From Membranipora membranacea (Eukaryota > Bryozoa > Gymnolaemata > Cheilostomatida > Membraniporidae), in NCBI GenBank assembly GCA_914767715.1, contig OU612074.1, positions 23,982,062 through 24,046,061 of the forward strand: DNA of 64,000 nucleotides, written 5' to 3'. Within the stretch, counting starts at the first letter, position 1; each line of letters starts with the position of its first letter. The translations under genes and the position numbers were made by a program. The notes under the pieces are model-generated. The model ran no database searches, was not told the origin of the DNA, and worked only from the letters and a program-made list of their open reading frames with translations. Below, piece after piece: positions 12,001 through 24,817 of the stretch.

Positions 12001-13699
12001 GAAATGAGGGTAAAGAAGTGACTTAGAACGCCAACCACCCTCTACCTTTTTTAAATTAGCCCACAGGATGAACACTTTCCTTGATTTTAAATCCTGCCTA
12101 TTCACCGAACTAAAACTTCCGAAAAATTACTTTCCTAATCAAATTACAAAGTGGTTGCAAAGTTTCCAATGTTAACATATATTAGGGTTTTCAAGAATAA
12201 ATGATAGCTGATAATTTTGCTTGTTTTACTATTCTTGGCCCGGTCTCTATATTTAAATCCTTGTACATTTTCAACCTGCAGGGTATTTTGGACATGGGTT
12301 TAGGTAGCCTGTCTTGATTAGGTTTGTTGTGGCAGATGCTTGCCCCTTCCTACTGCAAAGCTTGTCAAGACAGGCTCAGATATAGGGTGCGATATGCAAA
12401 ATAATGAGTACTAGCAGCTGGACTTAAATGGCTCTCTGTTGATTCTGTTTTATACATTAGGATTCGCAGAAGGAGATGAAATGCTTTTCTGACCTTAGAA
12501 GATTTTAATCAGACGGAATCGTACTCTATCAAGCAACATGTTGTAGATTTTAGTCCCTGGCAAATTTATGAGATAGAAAAATGATTTTCTACTATAGACT
12601 TTACTTTTAGGTCTATTTTTGATACACAGCTTTCTAAGTACCCCTCGGAATATCGTCTCGGAAAAGATTGTATACACAAAAGGAGCCTAAGTTTCTTCAA
12701 ATTATTTTGGTTGATTGAATATAGCTTGTAATTGTACAACAAAATTTACCAAAAGCCATGAGGATCATTTCACATTGGTAAGCTTAATTTTGTAGAGTGA
12801 TTTGTCAATAACCTTCAAAATGTGTAGTGACAAGATCACTCGTGGAGAAATGTCTAGTCTCCACAATTTAGGTTCTGTCCATTGGTCTGTTATATATTTG
12901 GTTTTCCTATAAAATCCCACAGCGTTCATTGATTGGGATAGAAAACTACTGATTTAAACTCGTGAGAAAGAGGCTAGAAAGACATGGAAATATCTAAAAC
13001 TTGGATGACAAATATTCTGACTCGCTACACTATTTTAAGTCCACCGACCAACTTAAGAATTAAAACTAAAGGCCCTCATTATTCCTTACTTCTCTTCAAA
13101 CTTACCCTTACTCACTCTCCCCTATGCAACAAGGCAATTTTGTGTCAACAAAATTCATTGCCATGAATTTTGATGGCAGCATATTATAAACATTTCTGAA
13201 TCTGAATTATTGTCATTACTTTCAAATGAATCAAGATTTCCCTTTTTACATTTCAAGAATTTAACAGTAGGGTCTAATGATCCGAAAACTTGTTAAACGA
13301 AAACAAAAGATGGACATTCAATTATATGCACCTATAAGTTGCAAGGCAGTTATCTTTGGAGGAGCCATGTCCACATCCCTTATCTCTGCTCGGAACAAAA
13401 CTGTGTACTTTGGATTTCTTATATCTGTATATAATGAAAGAGTGAAGAAATCGAATCATATCAGATGTGATTATTATTATTATTTGGACGCCTAACTCTA
13501 AACTCTCATGTGTATACATGGCTGAGTATTTAAGAATTTGACATGAAAACCTGGAATTATGTATGCGATTAGTTAGCTTAAGTGCTCAAACGTCGCAAGA
13601 TGCTGGTAGAGGCAATTTATTATCAACTAAAAAGTGGTTGATAATGAAATGCCTGTACCAGCATCTTGCACCGTTTGAGCACTTAAACTAGCGATTAGT
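12001..13699. repeat. Intron block shared with 28736-30401
   Basis: About 1.7 kb downstream (in gene sense) of exon D, repeated after exon I. It includes a small foldback sequence near 12300-12380, a LINE-tail fragment near 13270-13500, and a foldback MITE at the end. The next 1.4 kb (13700-15070) is likewise shared with 25967-27340. Confidence 0.8.
13574..13690. mobile_element. Foldback MITE with 9-bp target duplication (MULE-like)
   Basis: A 117-bp element with arms TAGCTTAAGTGCTCAAAC… and …GTTTGAGCACTTAAACTA, flanked by the direct repeat GCGATTAGT on both sides. A 9-bp duplication is typical of Mutator-like elements. The arms also share GCAAGATGCTGGTA. Related copies lie at 30282-30392 and, truncated, at 25880-25967. 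Confidence 0.6.
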
Positions 13700-14634
13700 G
13701 TGAAATGTAAGATCCTCTGATTTTTCTGATTTGATAAAGTTTTTTTGTTCGAAATTGAATTTGCTATTAGGTCCTTTAGGCTGTCTACATTAGTTATTTT
13801 CACTTAGAACATTAGAACATTAGTACATTAGTTTCCCATCGTCTCATCATAGCTGCATTATTAGGTGATTGTAAATATCTGAGTCAGATGATATCTTTGA
13901 TATTTTTTGCGAGTAGGTATAACATAAACTGCCACCATCATGATACCATACCAGCCACTGGAAAATCGCTACTAGTAGAAATAGTATTATCAAATAGTTG
14001 AAATATTTTGTTCACTGATGAATGGGATACATTTTTGGAACTAAGCCTATTTTATTTTTGCAGGGAAGAACTTTAGTCACTGACTCATACACAGAGATAA
14101 CATAACTCCCTTCATTGGCCTGACGTCATATAACCTGAATGTTTGTATTATATAGTTAACCTTCATATATCTGCATCGAGTGTCCAGAAAATTAAATCTC
14201 CTAAATCGTATTTCAAATTTCTAATGATGTTGGAAAACCCAGAGGTTTCAAAGCACAACCAAATTCACTCTCATCTGCCTTATGGCTGCCTTTGTGTCGA
14301 TAAAAACTCCTCGAGTTTTCCTTTTTAGGCAGTACCGGTGAAGATGATATTTGGTTTTTTGCTGTTTCTTGGAGGAGTAACCAGTAACCAGAATGAATAA
14401 TACCAAAGGTATCTTTTCCAAACCTTTAAAATGGCTTGGACATAAATTTATCAACCATTTGTGGCAATAGTGATGATTTATAATATCACTTATACACTAC
14501 ACAAAGACCATTACATATTGTTGTTACAAATGATAAAGGAATTATGTAAAATTTGCATGTTGGTAAATTTCATTGATCTACAGCACTTGCATTAGTGATG
14601 TTGGAACGAGTGCCTCCCATTTAATCAACTTTTA

Positions 14635-14660
14635 CTTCTCAGGTATCCGTGTTAGCAGCA
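14635..14660 (-). pseudogene. Relic of an LRR exon 3' end
   Basis: The last ~25 nt of the LRR exon consensus are recognisable in antisense (TTCTCAGGTATCCGTGTTAG on the plus strand, giving L-T-R-I-P-E at the end). The donor is broken and no exon sequence is recognisable upstream. A paralogous relic lies at 26929-26952. Both are in the 1.4-kb intron block shared by 13690-15070 and 25967-27340. Confidence 0.35.
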
Positions 14661-15121
14661 TCCTGATTGAAACCAGCCCTAAACCATTTTGAGGCCTCTC
14701 ACTTATTAACCAGATTAAAGTTATAGTGAAAGGAACTTTCAGCTATACTCCCTTCCCTCACCCATTTATACACAGAAAATTGATCCTAAATCATCATATA
14801 GCTATTGACTCCTCAGTAAAATGGTATACACACATAAACAATTATACACATACACCTATACACATACACAGTGTTCATGTAAATCAGCATGAAAAACTGA
14901 AGATTGATATCGATGAAATCTCAGGTGGTGGAGCAAAGATAATATATAATTTCCCTGAAGGACACTCTAACCACAAACAACATAAAATAATTTTATGACC
15001 TTAATATTACCAGGCAAGCTACCTAATTAATCAATTAGATGGGGGGCCGTCCTTATGACTGAAAAAAGGTAATATTTCAATTACAATAACTGTATTTTGA
15101 ATAGAGCAATAATGTACTTAC

Positions 15122-15262
15122 CTCTCAGTGATCTCTGTTAGATCACAATAGGTCAGATCTAGCTTTTTGAGACACTTCAGATCTCCTATCCGGCTGGGTA
15201 AGGTATGAAGGCTCTTATTTTCATATAAGCACAGCTCCTCTAGGGTGGTAAGTGATCCAATA
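15122..15262 (-). CDS. LRR exon E
   Basis: A 141-nt, phase 2-2 exon with two LRRs. Variable sites: residues 12 and 14 are C and Y, and residues 35-39 are LDLTY. Extra changes are G15E, N18S and P46T (…TEITER), and the bases after the donor GTAAGTAC differ from the other units. It is still open and spliceable. Its flanks are mosaic: the side with lower coordinates matches exon I's unit, and the side with higher coordinates matches exon A's unit. Confidence 0.72.
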
Positions 15263-16214
15263 CTGTAATGAAAGTTATTAGATCTGTCAGTATGTACCCA
15301 GTTTTAAAGGAGCAGCAAAGCAGAAGAAAATGCAACAGTGCACCAATCTAATAGCAAAGTACATATGCAGGTACTGATCTTACTTTTGCAGGATAGGTGG
15401 TATTCAGTGACAATAAAACACATAATAAATAAATAAAGAAATAACAAATATGATGGAAAAAAGCTAATGTATAATAACGTCAACTTGCAGTTCTTGAGAC
15501 TGCAGCTATTATAAAGATCTATGTGATCTCAAACTGAGTTAAGAGTTGGGTAAAATATGATTAGATCATAACTTTGCATTGTCATATACTTCGCATGGGC
15601 TATTCTTTCTTTGGGGAATCACAGAACCATTGTTCTGGCCAAAAAAACAGGAGCGATTTTTGGTGTTGATCAAAATTCAATCTACATAACATTTCTATCT
15701 CATTTAAATTAATATCTAGTGACCTTGAGGTCAGGTTATATATGGTTTAGTGGTTGTCTGCTCTGCAACTGTTATCAGGTCCAATCGCAGCTGTATTGAG
15801 GATGACCCATAGGAAAAGAGCCAAGGTTTGGTGCTTTCTTATCCGCTTGATGACTCTATATCACCTATCATATTAAATTAATTAGATACTGTGTAGCACC
15901 CGACTGAGGCTGTTATGGTTCAGGTCATGTGATACAGGAGGCAGCAGCCGAAAATTTTGAGAGTGAACATCTTGATACGACTATGAATCAGTTTAAACTT
16001 GATATTCAGCTCTGTAGTGAATGATATTCTGTTCCAAAGAGCCGATTTCCTTACTGGCTATTCATTTAACATTTATAAATGGGTTGCCAGGGTTGTCTGT
16101 AACTTTAACAAGCACTATTTTATACCCGTCCTTTTAGCAGAATAATAATTAAAAAAAACTCAGCTAACATACCAGTAACCAATTCCATGTTGCCAATCCA
16201 ACAAAAGAATTATT

Positions 16215-16560
16215 CACTATGGTTCCATGGATCGATTATGTAAGGATTTCGGTAGTTATCGCCCCATGGAAATGGCATTAAAGAAATGGCATTAAAGTCA
16301 AATTCCGATTGTGACGAATGACTTTTTGGACGCGAATATCCAAACCGTGTTTATTCGTCCTTATTACTAATTGGCGGCGTGGCTGAATGGTTAGCGCGCT
16401 TGCACACAATGCCTTCAAAGTGAATTAACGCGGGAGGCCGGGTTCAAGCCGCGGCAGATTCTTTTCATGTTTTTCCCATCATGGGAATGGTTAGAATCCA
16501 CTGGATTCTAACCATTCGAAATTGGAGTGAACCACAAAATTGACCCATGGAACCATAGTG
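16215..16560. mobile_element. CACTA-type MITE with tRNA-like module (copy 2)
   Basis: The same element in the paralogous position of the exon E unit, 346 bp, same 16-bp termini and ATT duplication. A direct 18-bp repetition (AAATGGCATTAAAG region near 16267) and a short deletion in the tRNA-like T-arm distinguish it from copy 1. It arrived by segmental duplication, not by a second insertion. Confidence 0.75.
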
Positions 16561-18064
16561 ATTCTGTCGATCAATACCACTCATGCATTTACCATCAGCC
16601 AAAAATCTTTATTTAGTAACTTCATTTATGCCAAACCAGTACAGTCTGTCCGCCCAGCTATTTTGAAAATTGGCACACCTCCGCGAGATAGCTTCAATCT
16701 ATGTATGTATGTAAGTATATGATGCTCAAATAATGGAGTGGGAGAGAAGTTATTCATCAGTTGAAATGAAGGTAAAGAACTGACTTAGAACGCCAACCAC
16801 CCTCTACCTTTTTTAAATTAGATTTAAGTCCCTGGCCAATTTACGAGATACGAAAATGATTTGCTTCCATAGACTTTACCTTTAGGTCTATTTTTGATAC
16901 ACAGCTTTCTAAGTATCCCTCGGAATATCGTCTCGGAAAAGATTGTATACACAAAAGGAGCCTAAGTTTCTTTAAATTATTTTGGTTGATTGATTATAGC
17001 TTGTAATTATACAACAAAATTTACCAAAAGCCATGAGGATCATTACACATTGGTAAGCTTAATTTTGTAGAGTGTTTTGTCAATAACCTTCAAATTGTGT
17101 AGTGACAAGGTGACTTTTGGGGAAATGTCTAGTCTCCACAATTTCGGTTCTGTCCATTGGTCTGTTATATATTTGGTTATGCTATAAAATCCCACAGCGT
17201 TCATTGATCGGGACAGAAAACTACTGATTTAAACTCGTGAGAAAGAGGCTAGAAAGACATGGAGATATCTAAAACTTGGGTGACAAATATTCTGAGTCTC
17301 TACACTATTTTAAGTCCACTGACCAACTTAAGAATTAAAACTAAAGGCCTTCATTATTCCTGACTTCTCTTCAAACTTACCCTTACTCACTCTCCCCTAT
17401 GTAACGAGGCAATTTTGTGTCAACAGAATTCATTCCCATGAATTTTGATGGCGGCATATTATAAACATTTCTGAATCTGAATTATTGTCATTACTTTCTA
17501 ATGAATCAAGATTTCCCTTTTTACATTTCAAGAATTTAACAGTAGGTTCTAATGATCCGAAAACTTGTTAAACGAAAACAAAAGATAGCCATTCAATTAT
17601 ATGCACCTAGAAGTTGCAAGGCATTTAGTTATCTTTGGAGGAGCCATGTCCAAATCCCTTATCTCTGCTCTAAAAAAAGCTGTGTACTTTGGATTTCTTA
17701 TATCTGTATGATGTGATGATGCAGTTTAATAAAATTTTTTGTAGCCAACCAGTAATTGAATCAAACACCTGAGTACTAGCAGCTGGACTTAAATGGCTCT
17801 CTGTTGATTCTGTTTTATGATGCCCTGTATATTGATTCCAGATTGTTTGAGTTACCAGAGCTTATTAGTTTATATTGTTGATTTTGTGTGTTTGATAATT
17901 GTGCGGATTTACATGTAGCAGACATTATTATGTAATGATTTTGAATTAACCTAAATTGTGCAGGCACTTAGTGTGCCTTCTTTGATGAATTGAGAGCAGA
18001 GCAGTGTTCGACTTGAGAGAGAGTGGACCTGCACCAGCGTGAATAAAGATCTTTTATCCTTTAA

Positions 18065-18698
18065 AGAGGTAGGAATCGAAGGGGGTGCACGGGGATTTAT
18101 CATGTGAAGTGACAGGCAAGACCATTGGCTGATCAATGTAATTAGAGGCGGAGAATGGCCTTGGTCTCCGCCTCTAACAGCCAGTCCACGTTGCGTTCTC
18201 AAGTGGTCAAGTGTGTTATATAAGAAATTGTGATCCGCAGACACCCATAAATAAAGTTGAATAGAAGCTATGATATAGCTATTGTTGTGTTGGCTCATCA
18301 CACTTGGGATTATAGGGTTTAATTACAACGGTCAATTTCAATCTTGACAACGGTATCTAGGCAACCTCTAAAACCATAAATCATAACGTCAAAATTGACC
18401 AATAAGAGCTCGTATATTTTGAAGCGGATGATTTGAAATCATCGGAACTGGGCGATTTCGTATGACATCAGTCATATTTTCACCACTTTCCAATGCCATT
18501 ATTGGAATGAAAATTTATTGGGCATGTGTATCACACAATTCCGCATCAGCTTGTCTGATTCCCATTAAAAATAATTCACTGCTTCTCCTCTTAATTCCGA
18601 GAAAGCAGGAGGAATTTGAATGCTGCTAACCCCATTTGAATTTGATATGGCTGGGTGATCGCTTTACATTGACTGGCCCTTATATACCGGTCGAGGCA
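18065..18698. mobile_element. ~634-bp insertion, member of a dispersed repeat family
   Basis: The paralogous sequence near 4245 has a single CTTTAA. Here CTTTAA occurs on both sides of 634 bp of extra DNA, indicating a 5-6 bp target duplication. The first 100 bp (GGGGTGCACGGGG, then GTGACAGGCAAGACCATTGG) recur in inverse orientation at 63495-63580. No ORF or terminal inverted repeat is evident. The superfamily is unknown. Confidence 0.5.
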
Positions 18699-18837
18699 CT
18701 TTAAGTACGAGCTAGTGAATATGTAGACAGCATTATATAAATGTTTTTAAGACTTTCACCATGAACCTCCCTGCCTAAGACGGTGCGCCCCGCTCGACAG
18801 CACAGAGGTTGAGGAACATTAAAAGAAACAACCTTTA

Positions 18838-19233
18838 GTCGTTACATCCCAATATCTATAATTAAAGAGTGAAGACATCGGATCATATCAGGTGTGATTA
18901 TTATTATTATTTGGACGCCTAACTCTAAACTCTTATCTGATTTTATTTTTGACCTGAGCAAGAGACATTTTAATAAGATAGCGAGTGATCGAGAACATCC
19001 CCTTTTTAGTAGAGTAATACGAAACAATAACAGAACATCCTCTTGCTTAAATACTACTTTCCGACCCAAGACCTGCAAGACTCAAAAACATGCCAAATCT
19101 TTTTCCCAACCTTAATGTCTTATTTTAACAACATACAACCTTAACCTTTCTTAGTCCATATATTAATTAATGTACACATTCAATTTATCATTCTCATGAT
19201 ACCGAATGTACAAATAAACTGAAACTGAAACTG
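18838..19233 (+). mobile_element. LINE 3' end fragment (copy 2)
   Basis: Paralogue of 4380-4775 within the large duplication, differing by a few bases. Same C-terminal-like open stretch and TGAAACTGAAACTG tail. Confidence 0.45.
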
Positions 19234-19238
19234 TAGTG

Positions 19239-19525
19239 TGTGGTACGTCACAACAGTCATACTTAATATGAGTAATTACACTAATAATCACACAGATAAG
19301 ATGATGATCAAAATTCAGACCTAGATGGGTCTCGAACCCAGGTCCAAATGCAATGCAGGCAATGCCGCTGACGCTGAGCCTAGTGGCGCGATGGTAGCGT
19401 CGTTGCCTGCAGGTATGTGGACCCAGATTCGAGTCCCAGCCAGGTCTAAATTTTGATCATCATCTTATCTGTGTGATTATTAGTGTAATAACTCTTAAAA
19501 AGTATGACAGTTGTGACGTACCACA
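19239..19525. mobile_element. Long foldback MITE with two tRNA-like modules (copy 2)
   Basis: Paralogue of 4781-5066 carried by the large duplication, almost identical, with the same inverted arms and opposed tRNA-like modules. Confidence 0.65.
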
Positions 19526-19693
19526 GGGGAAACATCCGCTTATTCCCTATGCCGATTGAAGGTGATCACGCTGAAAGTTTGAGAGGCCATAACTTCCTCA
19601 ATATCTGGATTCTTAAACTTGAATTCGCTCATATGATAGAATAAAATATGGAGAATAAGATGTGATACAAAATAGCAGCCTCAAACTAAGTTT

Positions 19694-19859
19694 TTAATGG
19701 CAAGGCTGCAATGTCTGCGCCAGTTTTGCTCTCTGTTTGCAGGCAGATCAGAGCACACCTGGGGGACAACCAAATCCTACTGCAGTTGGCCTCCAGGCGT
19801 GCTCCGACCTGCCTGCAAACAGAGAGCAAACTGGCGGAGACATCGCGGCCTTGCCATTA
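19694..19859. mobile_element. Foldback MITE, 166 bp (copy 2)
   Basis: Paralogue of 5236-5402 in the duplicated segment, same long inverted arms. A short open frame across it is a by-product of the palindrome. Confidence 0.55.
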
Positions 19860-20193
19860 TGGCAAAATAATTTTCGCCGCCCATGCTTCGGGATGTGGCG
19901 CGTGATATGACATCCAATTTTAATCAACCTTGAACCAGTTTTTCGTTGACATCGCCGGAACTTTGTCTGATATCAACCTCCAATCTGCTCTAACCGATCT
20001 ACCATATGACAGTACACATTGCGCAAGTAAAACGCTGGCTGCGTAATATAGACACATCGAAGTCAACATGTGCATCAGACTTTCCCTCATAAGTCTCAAA
20101 GTTTTGTTGTGAGGATTGGTGCATACCAATGTGGGATCTAAATAAACAAATGGACAGAAATGGTAGATGAAAAGAACTGTCACGCTGATCCTA

Positions 20194-20480
20194 CCGCTTT
20201 CCTGGACATGTCAAAGGCTTTTGACAGAATGGAAAAATATAAAAGTAATAGAGAAGCACGCATCAAGAAAAGTTGACAAGAATCTAATCTCCATTGTGCA
20301 TGCTTCTTGGATGGCAGAGAGCGAAAAGTAAGGTTAGGCAACTCCATCAGCCTAACCTTGAAAACGAAAAATGGAACACCTCAGGGCACTCTCCTAGGAC
20401 CAATTTTCTGGTTACTGTATATCGACTCACGGTCAACCAAGCACGGGACCATTGACAAGTATGGGGATGACCTCACCAAA
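20194..20480 (+). pseudogene. LINE reverse transcriptase fragment
   Basis: Three reverse-transcriptase landmarks occur in order: FLDMSKAFDRM (motif A, about 20199), NGTPQGTLLGPIFWLLYID (motif B, about 20370-20426) and KYGDDLT (motif C, about 20457). A stop and frame change lie between A and B, so it is inactive. It belongs to a non-LTR element, judging from the TPQG and GDD/ADD motifs. The copy at about 5730-5840 retains only the part after motif B. Confidence 0.6.
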
Positions 20481-21308
20481 ACACCCAAGGTCAGCAGTGC
20501 TGCTAGGGACTATAGATGATATTACCAACTGGTGTGATAACCACAATGTGCCAGCCATTGCGATCGCACATCATAGATCAGACTAAATTTCTGATCTGAT
20601 GTAGAGAAAAGCGCCATACTGGTAGAATCTAGGGTGCCTGGTGACACAATGCCTATACAAAGGATATAATTGAAAATAATTCCCAGTGGAAGTAGGCTTC
20701 CATGAAGATGCGGCTAGATCAGCTATCAATTTCGAGAATTGCGTTTTCAGACAAAGAACACAAACAAGCGATAAAAAGCGAGGTATAAGTACTAAACTGA
20801 GAGGAGTAAGTGATCAGCTCCTTGGGTACTCAGGGTATTAGGTAGAGTTGGGATTGTGGCTCCAATACCCGCAAAAAAGATCACTCCCAAGGTGTCCTAT
20901 AAAGATTTTCAGGCAAAAACAGAACGAAAATAGTAATTTTGCAGCCATTTGTTTATGGTCATAACGGGACGTTGTAGCGAACTTTAGATAGAACAGTTAA
21001 AACATCATATCATATAAACAAGGAATGGGACTTAAACTGCGTTTTTTAACAAAGTAGATTATGTTGTATGACAGGGAGGAATTTTGAGTGTTGATGTAAA
21101 TCAACATGATAATCTGAGGGGGGGGGGAGGGGGTGGACTTTCTCAACTATCATTGAGATACCAATTGTGAAAAAAAAAATTTTTCACCTTAATACTACCC
21201 GATAAACAACTTAATTAATCAATCAGATGGGTGCAGTTCTTATGAGTAAAATAAAGGATTAATTTAGTTACAATAACAGTGTTTTGAAAACAACTATACT
21301 GTACTTAC

Positions 21309-21449
21309 CTCTCAGGTATCTCTGTTAGATCACAATGTCTCAGATCTAGCTTTTTGAGACACTTCAGATCCCCTATCCGGCTGGGTAAGGTATGAAGGTT
21401 CTTATTTCCATTTAAGTCCAGCTCCTCTAGGTTTGTAAGTGATCCAATA
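21309..21449 (-). CDS. LRR exon F
   Basis: A 141-nt, phase 2-2 exon with two LRRs, acceptor TTACAG and donor GTAAGTACAG. Variable sites: residues 12 and 14 are D and N, and residues 35-39 are LDLRH. Residue 7 is N, shared only with exons A and G. The D-L-N strand in the first LRR is unique to F and G. Confidence 0.75.
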
Positions 21450-22638
21450 CTGTAATGAAAGTTATGAGATCTGTCAGTACGTACCCAGTTTTAAAGGAGC
21501 AGCAAAGCAGAAGATAATACAACAGTGCACCAATCTAATAGCAAAGTACATATGCAGGTACTGATCTTACTTTTGCAGGATAGGTGGTATTCAGTGACAA
21601 TAAAACACATAATAAATAAATAAAGAAATAACAAATATGATGGAAAAAAGCTAATGTATAATAACGTCAACTTGCAGTTCTTGAGACTGAAGCTATTATA
21701 AAGATCTATGTGATCTCAAACTGAGTTAAGAGTTTGGTAAAATATGATTAGATCATAACTTTGCATTGTCATATACTTCGCATGGGCTATTCTTTCTTTG
21801 GGGAATCACAGAACCATTGTTCTGGCCAAAAAAACAAGAGTGATTTTTGGTGTTGATCAAAATTCAATCTACATAACATTTCTATCTCATTTAAATTAAT
21901 ATCTAGTGACCTTGAGGTCAGGTTATATATGGTTTAGTGGTTGTCTGTTCTGCAACTGTTATCAGGTCCAATCACAGCTGTATTGAGGATGACCCATAGG
22001 AAAAGAGCCAAGGTTTGGTGCTTTCTTATCCGCTTGATGACTCTATATCACCTATCATATTAAATTAATTAGATACTGTGTAACACCCGACTGAGGCTGT
22101 TATGGTTCAGGTCATGTGATACAGGAGGCAGCAGCGGAAAATTTTGAGAGTGAACATCTTGAGACGACTATGAATCAGTTTAAACTTGATATTCAGCTCT
22201 GTAGTGAATGATATTCTGTTCCAAAGAGCTGATTTCCTTACTGGCTATTCATTTAACATTTATAAATGGGTTGCCAGGGTTGTCTGCTACTTTAACAAGC
22301 ACTTTTTTATACCCGTCCTTTTAACGGAAAAATAATTTTAAAAAAACTCAGCTAACATACCAGTAACCAATTCCATGTTGCCAATCCAACAAAAGAAATA
22401 TTCTGTCGATCAATACCACTCATGCGTTTACCATCAGCCAAAAATCTTTATTTAGTAACTTCATTTATGCCAAACCAGTACAGTCTGTCCGCCCAACTAT
22501 TATGAAAATTGGCACACCTTAATACTACCCGATAAACAACTTAATTAATCAATCAGATGGGTGCAGTTCTTATGAGTAAAATAAAGGATTAATTTAGTTA
22601 CAATAACAGTGTTTTGAAAACAACTATACTGTACTTAC

Positions 22639-22779
22639 CTCTCAGGTATCTCTGTTAGATCACAATGTCTCAGATCTAGCTTTTTGAGACACTTCAGATC
22701 CCCTATCCGGCTGGGTAAGGTATGAAGGTTCTTATTTCCATTTAAGTCCAGCTCCTCTAGGTTTGTAAGTGATCCAATA
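22639..22779 (-). CDS. LRR exon G (copy of exon F)
   Basis: A 141-nt, phase 2-2 exon, identical in sequence to exon F located 1330 bp away. Variable sites: residues 12 and 14 are D and N, and residues 35-39 are LDLRH. Residue 7 is N. The surrounding 1.33 kb differs from the F unit at only about two positions by eye, so this is a very recent tandem duplication, or an assembly duplication. Confidence 0.72.
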
Positions 22780-24676
22780 CTGTAATGAAAGTTATGAGAT
22801 CTGTCAGTACGTACCCAGTTTTAAAGGAGCAGCAAAGCAGAAGATAATACAACAGTGCACCAATCTAATAGCAAAGTACATATGCAGGTACTGATCTTAC
22901 TTTTGCAGGATAGGTGGTATTCAGTGACAATAAAACACATAATAAATAAATAAAGAAATAACAAATATGATGGAAAAAAGCTAATGTATAATAACGTCAA
23001 CTTGCAGTTCTTGAGACTGAAGCTATTATAAAGATCTATGTGATCTCAAACTGAGTTAAGAGTTTGGTAAAATATGATTAGATCATAACTTTGCATTGTC
23101 ATATACTTCGCATGGGCTATTCTTTCTTTGGGGAATCACAGAACCATTGTTCTGGCCAAAAAAACAAGAGTGATTTTTGGTGTTGATCAAAATTCAATCT
23201 ACATAACATTTCTATCTCATTTAAATTAATATCTAGTGACCTTGAGGTCAGGTTATATATGGTTTAGTGGTTGTCTGCTCTGCAACTGTTATCAGGTCCA
23301 ATCACAGCTGTATTGAGGATGACCCATAGGAAAAGAGCCAAGGTTTGGTGCTTTCTTATCCGCTTGATGACTCTATATCACCTATCATATTAAATTAATT
23401 AGATACTGTGTAACACCCGACTGAGGCTGTTATGGTTCAGGTCATGTGATACAGGAGGCAGCAGCGGAAAATTTTGAGAGTGAACATCTTGAGACGACTA
23501 TGAATCAGTTTAAACTTGATATTCAGCTCTGTAGTGAATGATATTCTGTTCCAAAGAGCTGATTTCCTTACTGGCTATTCATTTAACATTTATAAATGGG
23601 TTGCCAGGGTTGTCTGCTACTTTAACAAGCACTTTTTTATACCCGTCCTTTTAACGGAAAAATAATTTAAAAAAAACTCAGCTAACATACCAGTAACCAA
23701 TTCCATGTTGCCAATCCAACAAAAGAAATATTCTGTCGATCAATACCACTCATGCGTTTACCATCAGCCAAAAATCTTTATTTAGTAACTTCATTTATGC
23801 CAAACCAGTACAGTCTGTCCGCCCAACTATTATGAAAATTGGCACACCTCCGCGAGATAGCTTCAATCTATGATACATGTATGTATGTATGTATATGATG
23901 CTCAAATAATGGTGTGGGAGAGAAGTTATTCATCAGTTGAAATGAAGCAACATGTTGTAGGTTTAAGTCCCTGGCCAATTTATGAGATACAAAAATGATT
24001 GGCTTCCATAGACTTTAACTTTAGGTCTATTTTTGATACACAGCTTTATAAGTATCCCTCGGAATATCCTCTCGGAAAAGATTGTATACACAAAAGGAGC
24101 CTAAGGGTCTTCAAATTATTTTGGTTGATTGATTATAGCTTGTAATTATACAACAAAATTTACCAAAAGCCATGAGGATCATTACACATTGGTAAGCTTA
24201 ATTTTGTAGAGTGATTTGTCAATAACCTTCAAATTGCGTAGTGACAAGATCACTTGTGGAGAAACGTCTAGTCTCCACAATTCAGGTTCTGTCCATTGGT
24301 CTGTTATATATTTGGTTATGCTATAAAATCCCACAGCGTTCATCGATCGGGACGGAAAACTACTGATTTAAACTCGTGAGAAAGAGGCTAGAAAGACATG
24401 GAGATATCTAAATCTCGGGTGACGAATATTTCGTTGTATGACAGGGAGGAATTTTGAGTGTTGATGTAAAACAACATGATAATCTGAGGGGGGGAGGGGG
24501 TGGACTTTCTCGACTATCATTGAGATACCAATTGTGAAAAAAAAAACATTTTCACCTTAATACTACCCGATAAACAACTTAATTAATCAATCAGATGGGT
24601 GCAGTTCTTATGAGTAAAATAAAGGATTATTTTAGTTACAATAACAGTGTTTTGAAAACAACTATACTGTACTTAC

Positions 24677-24817
24677 CTCTCAGGTATCTCCGTTAGGTCA
24701 CAATAGTCCAGATCTAGCTTTTTGAGACACTTCAGATCCCCTATCCGGCTGGGTAAGGTATGAAGGTTCTTATTTCCAAATAAGTACAGCTCCTCTAGGG
24801 TGGTAAGTGATCCAATA
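24677..24817 (-). CDS. LRR exon H
   Basis: A 141-nt, phase 2-2 exon with two LRRs and intact splice signals. Variable sites: residues 12 and 14 are Y and F, and residues 35-39 are LDLDY. Residue 7 is T. The rest of the exon matches the consensus (GNKNLHTLPSRIGDLKCLKK, then CDLTEIPER). Its intron unit is cut short at about 25879, where it abuts a foldback MITE. Confidence 0.75.

Larger units (their letters stand above)
15122..20648. repeat. Long duplicated segment, copy 2
   Basis: Partner of 1345-5981. The block that follows (20649-21130) equals 5982-6470 and 1-470, so the higher-order unit of the array is about 15 kb. Confidence 0.85.

Noticed and set aside
18842-19078. Minus-strand small open frames opposite the LINE tail
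   Set aside because: They are antisense shadows of the LINE C-terminal stretch.
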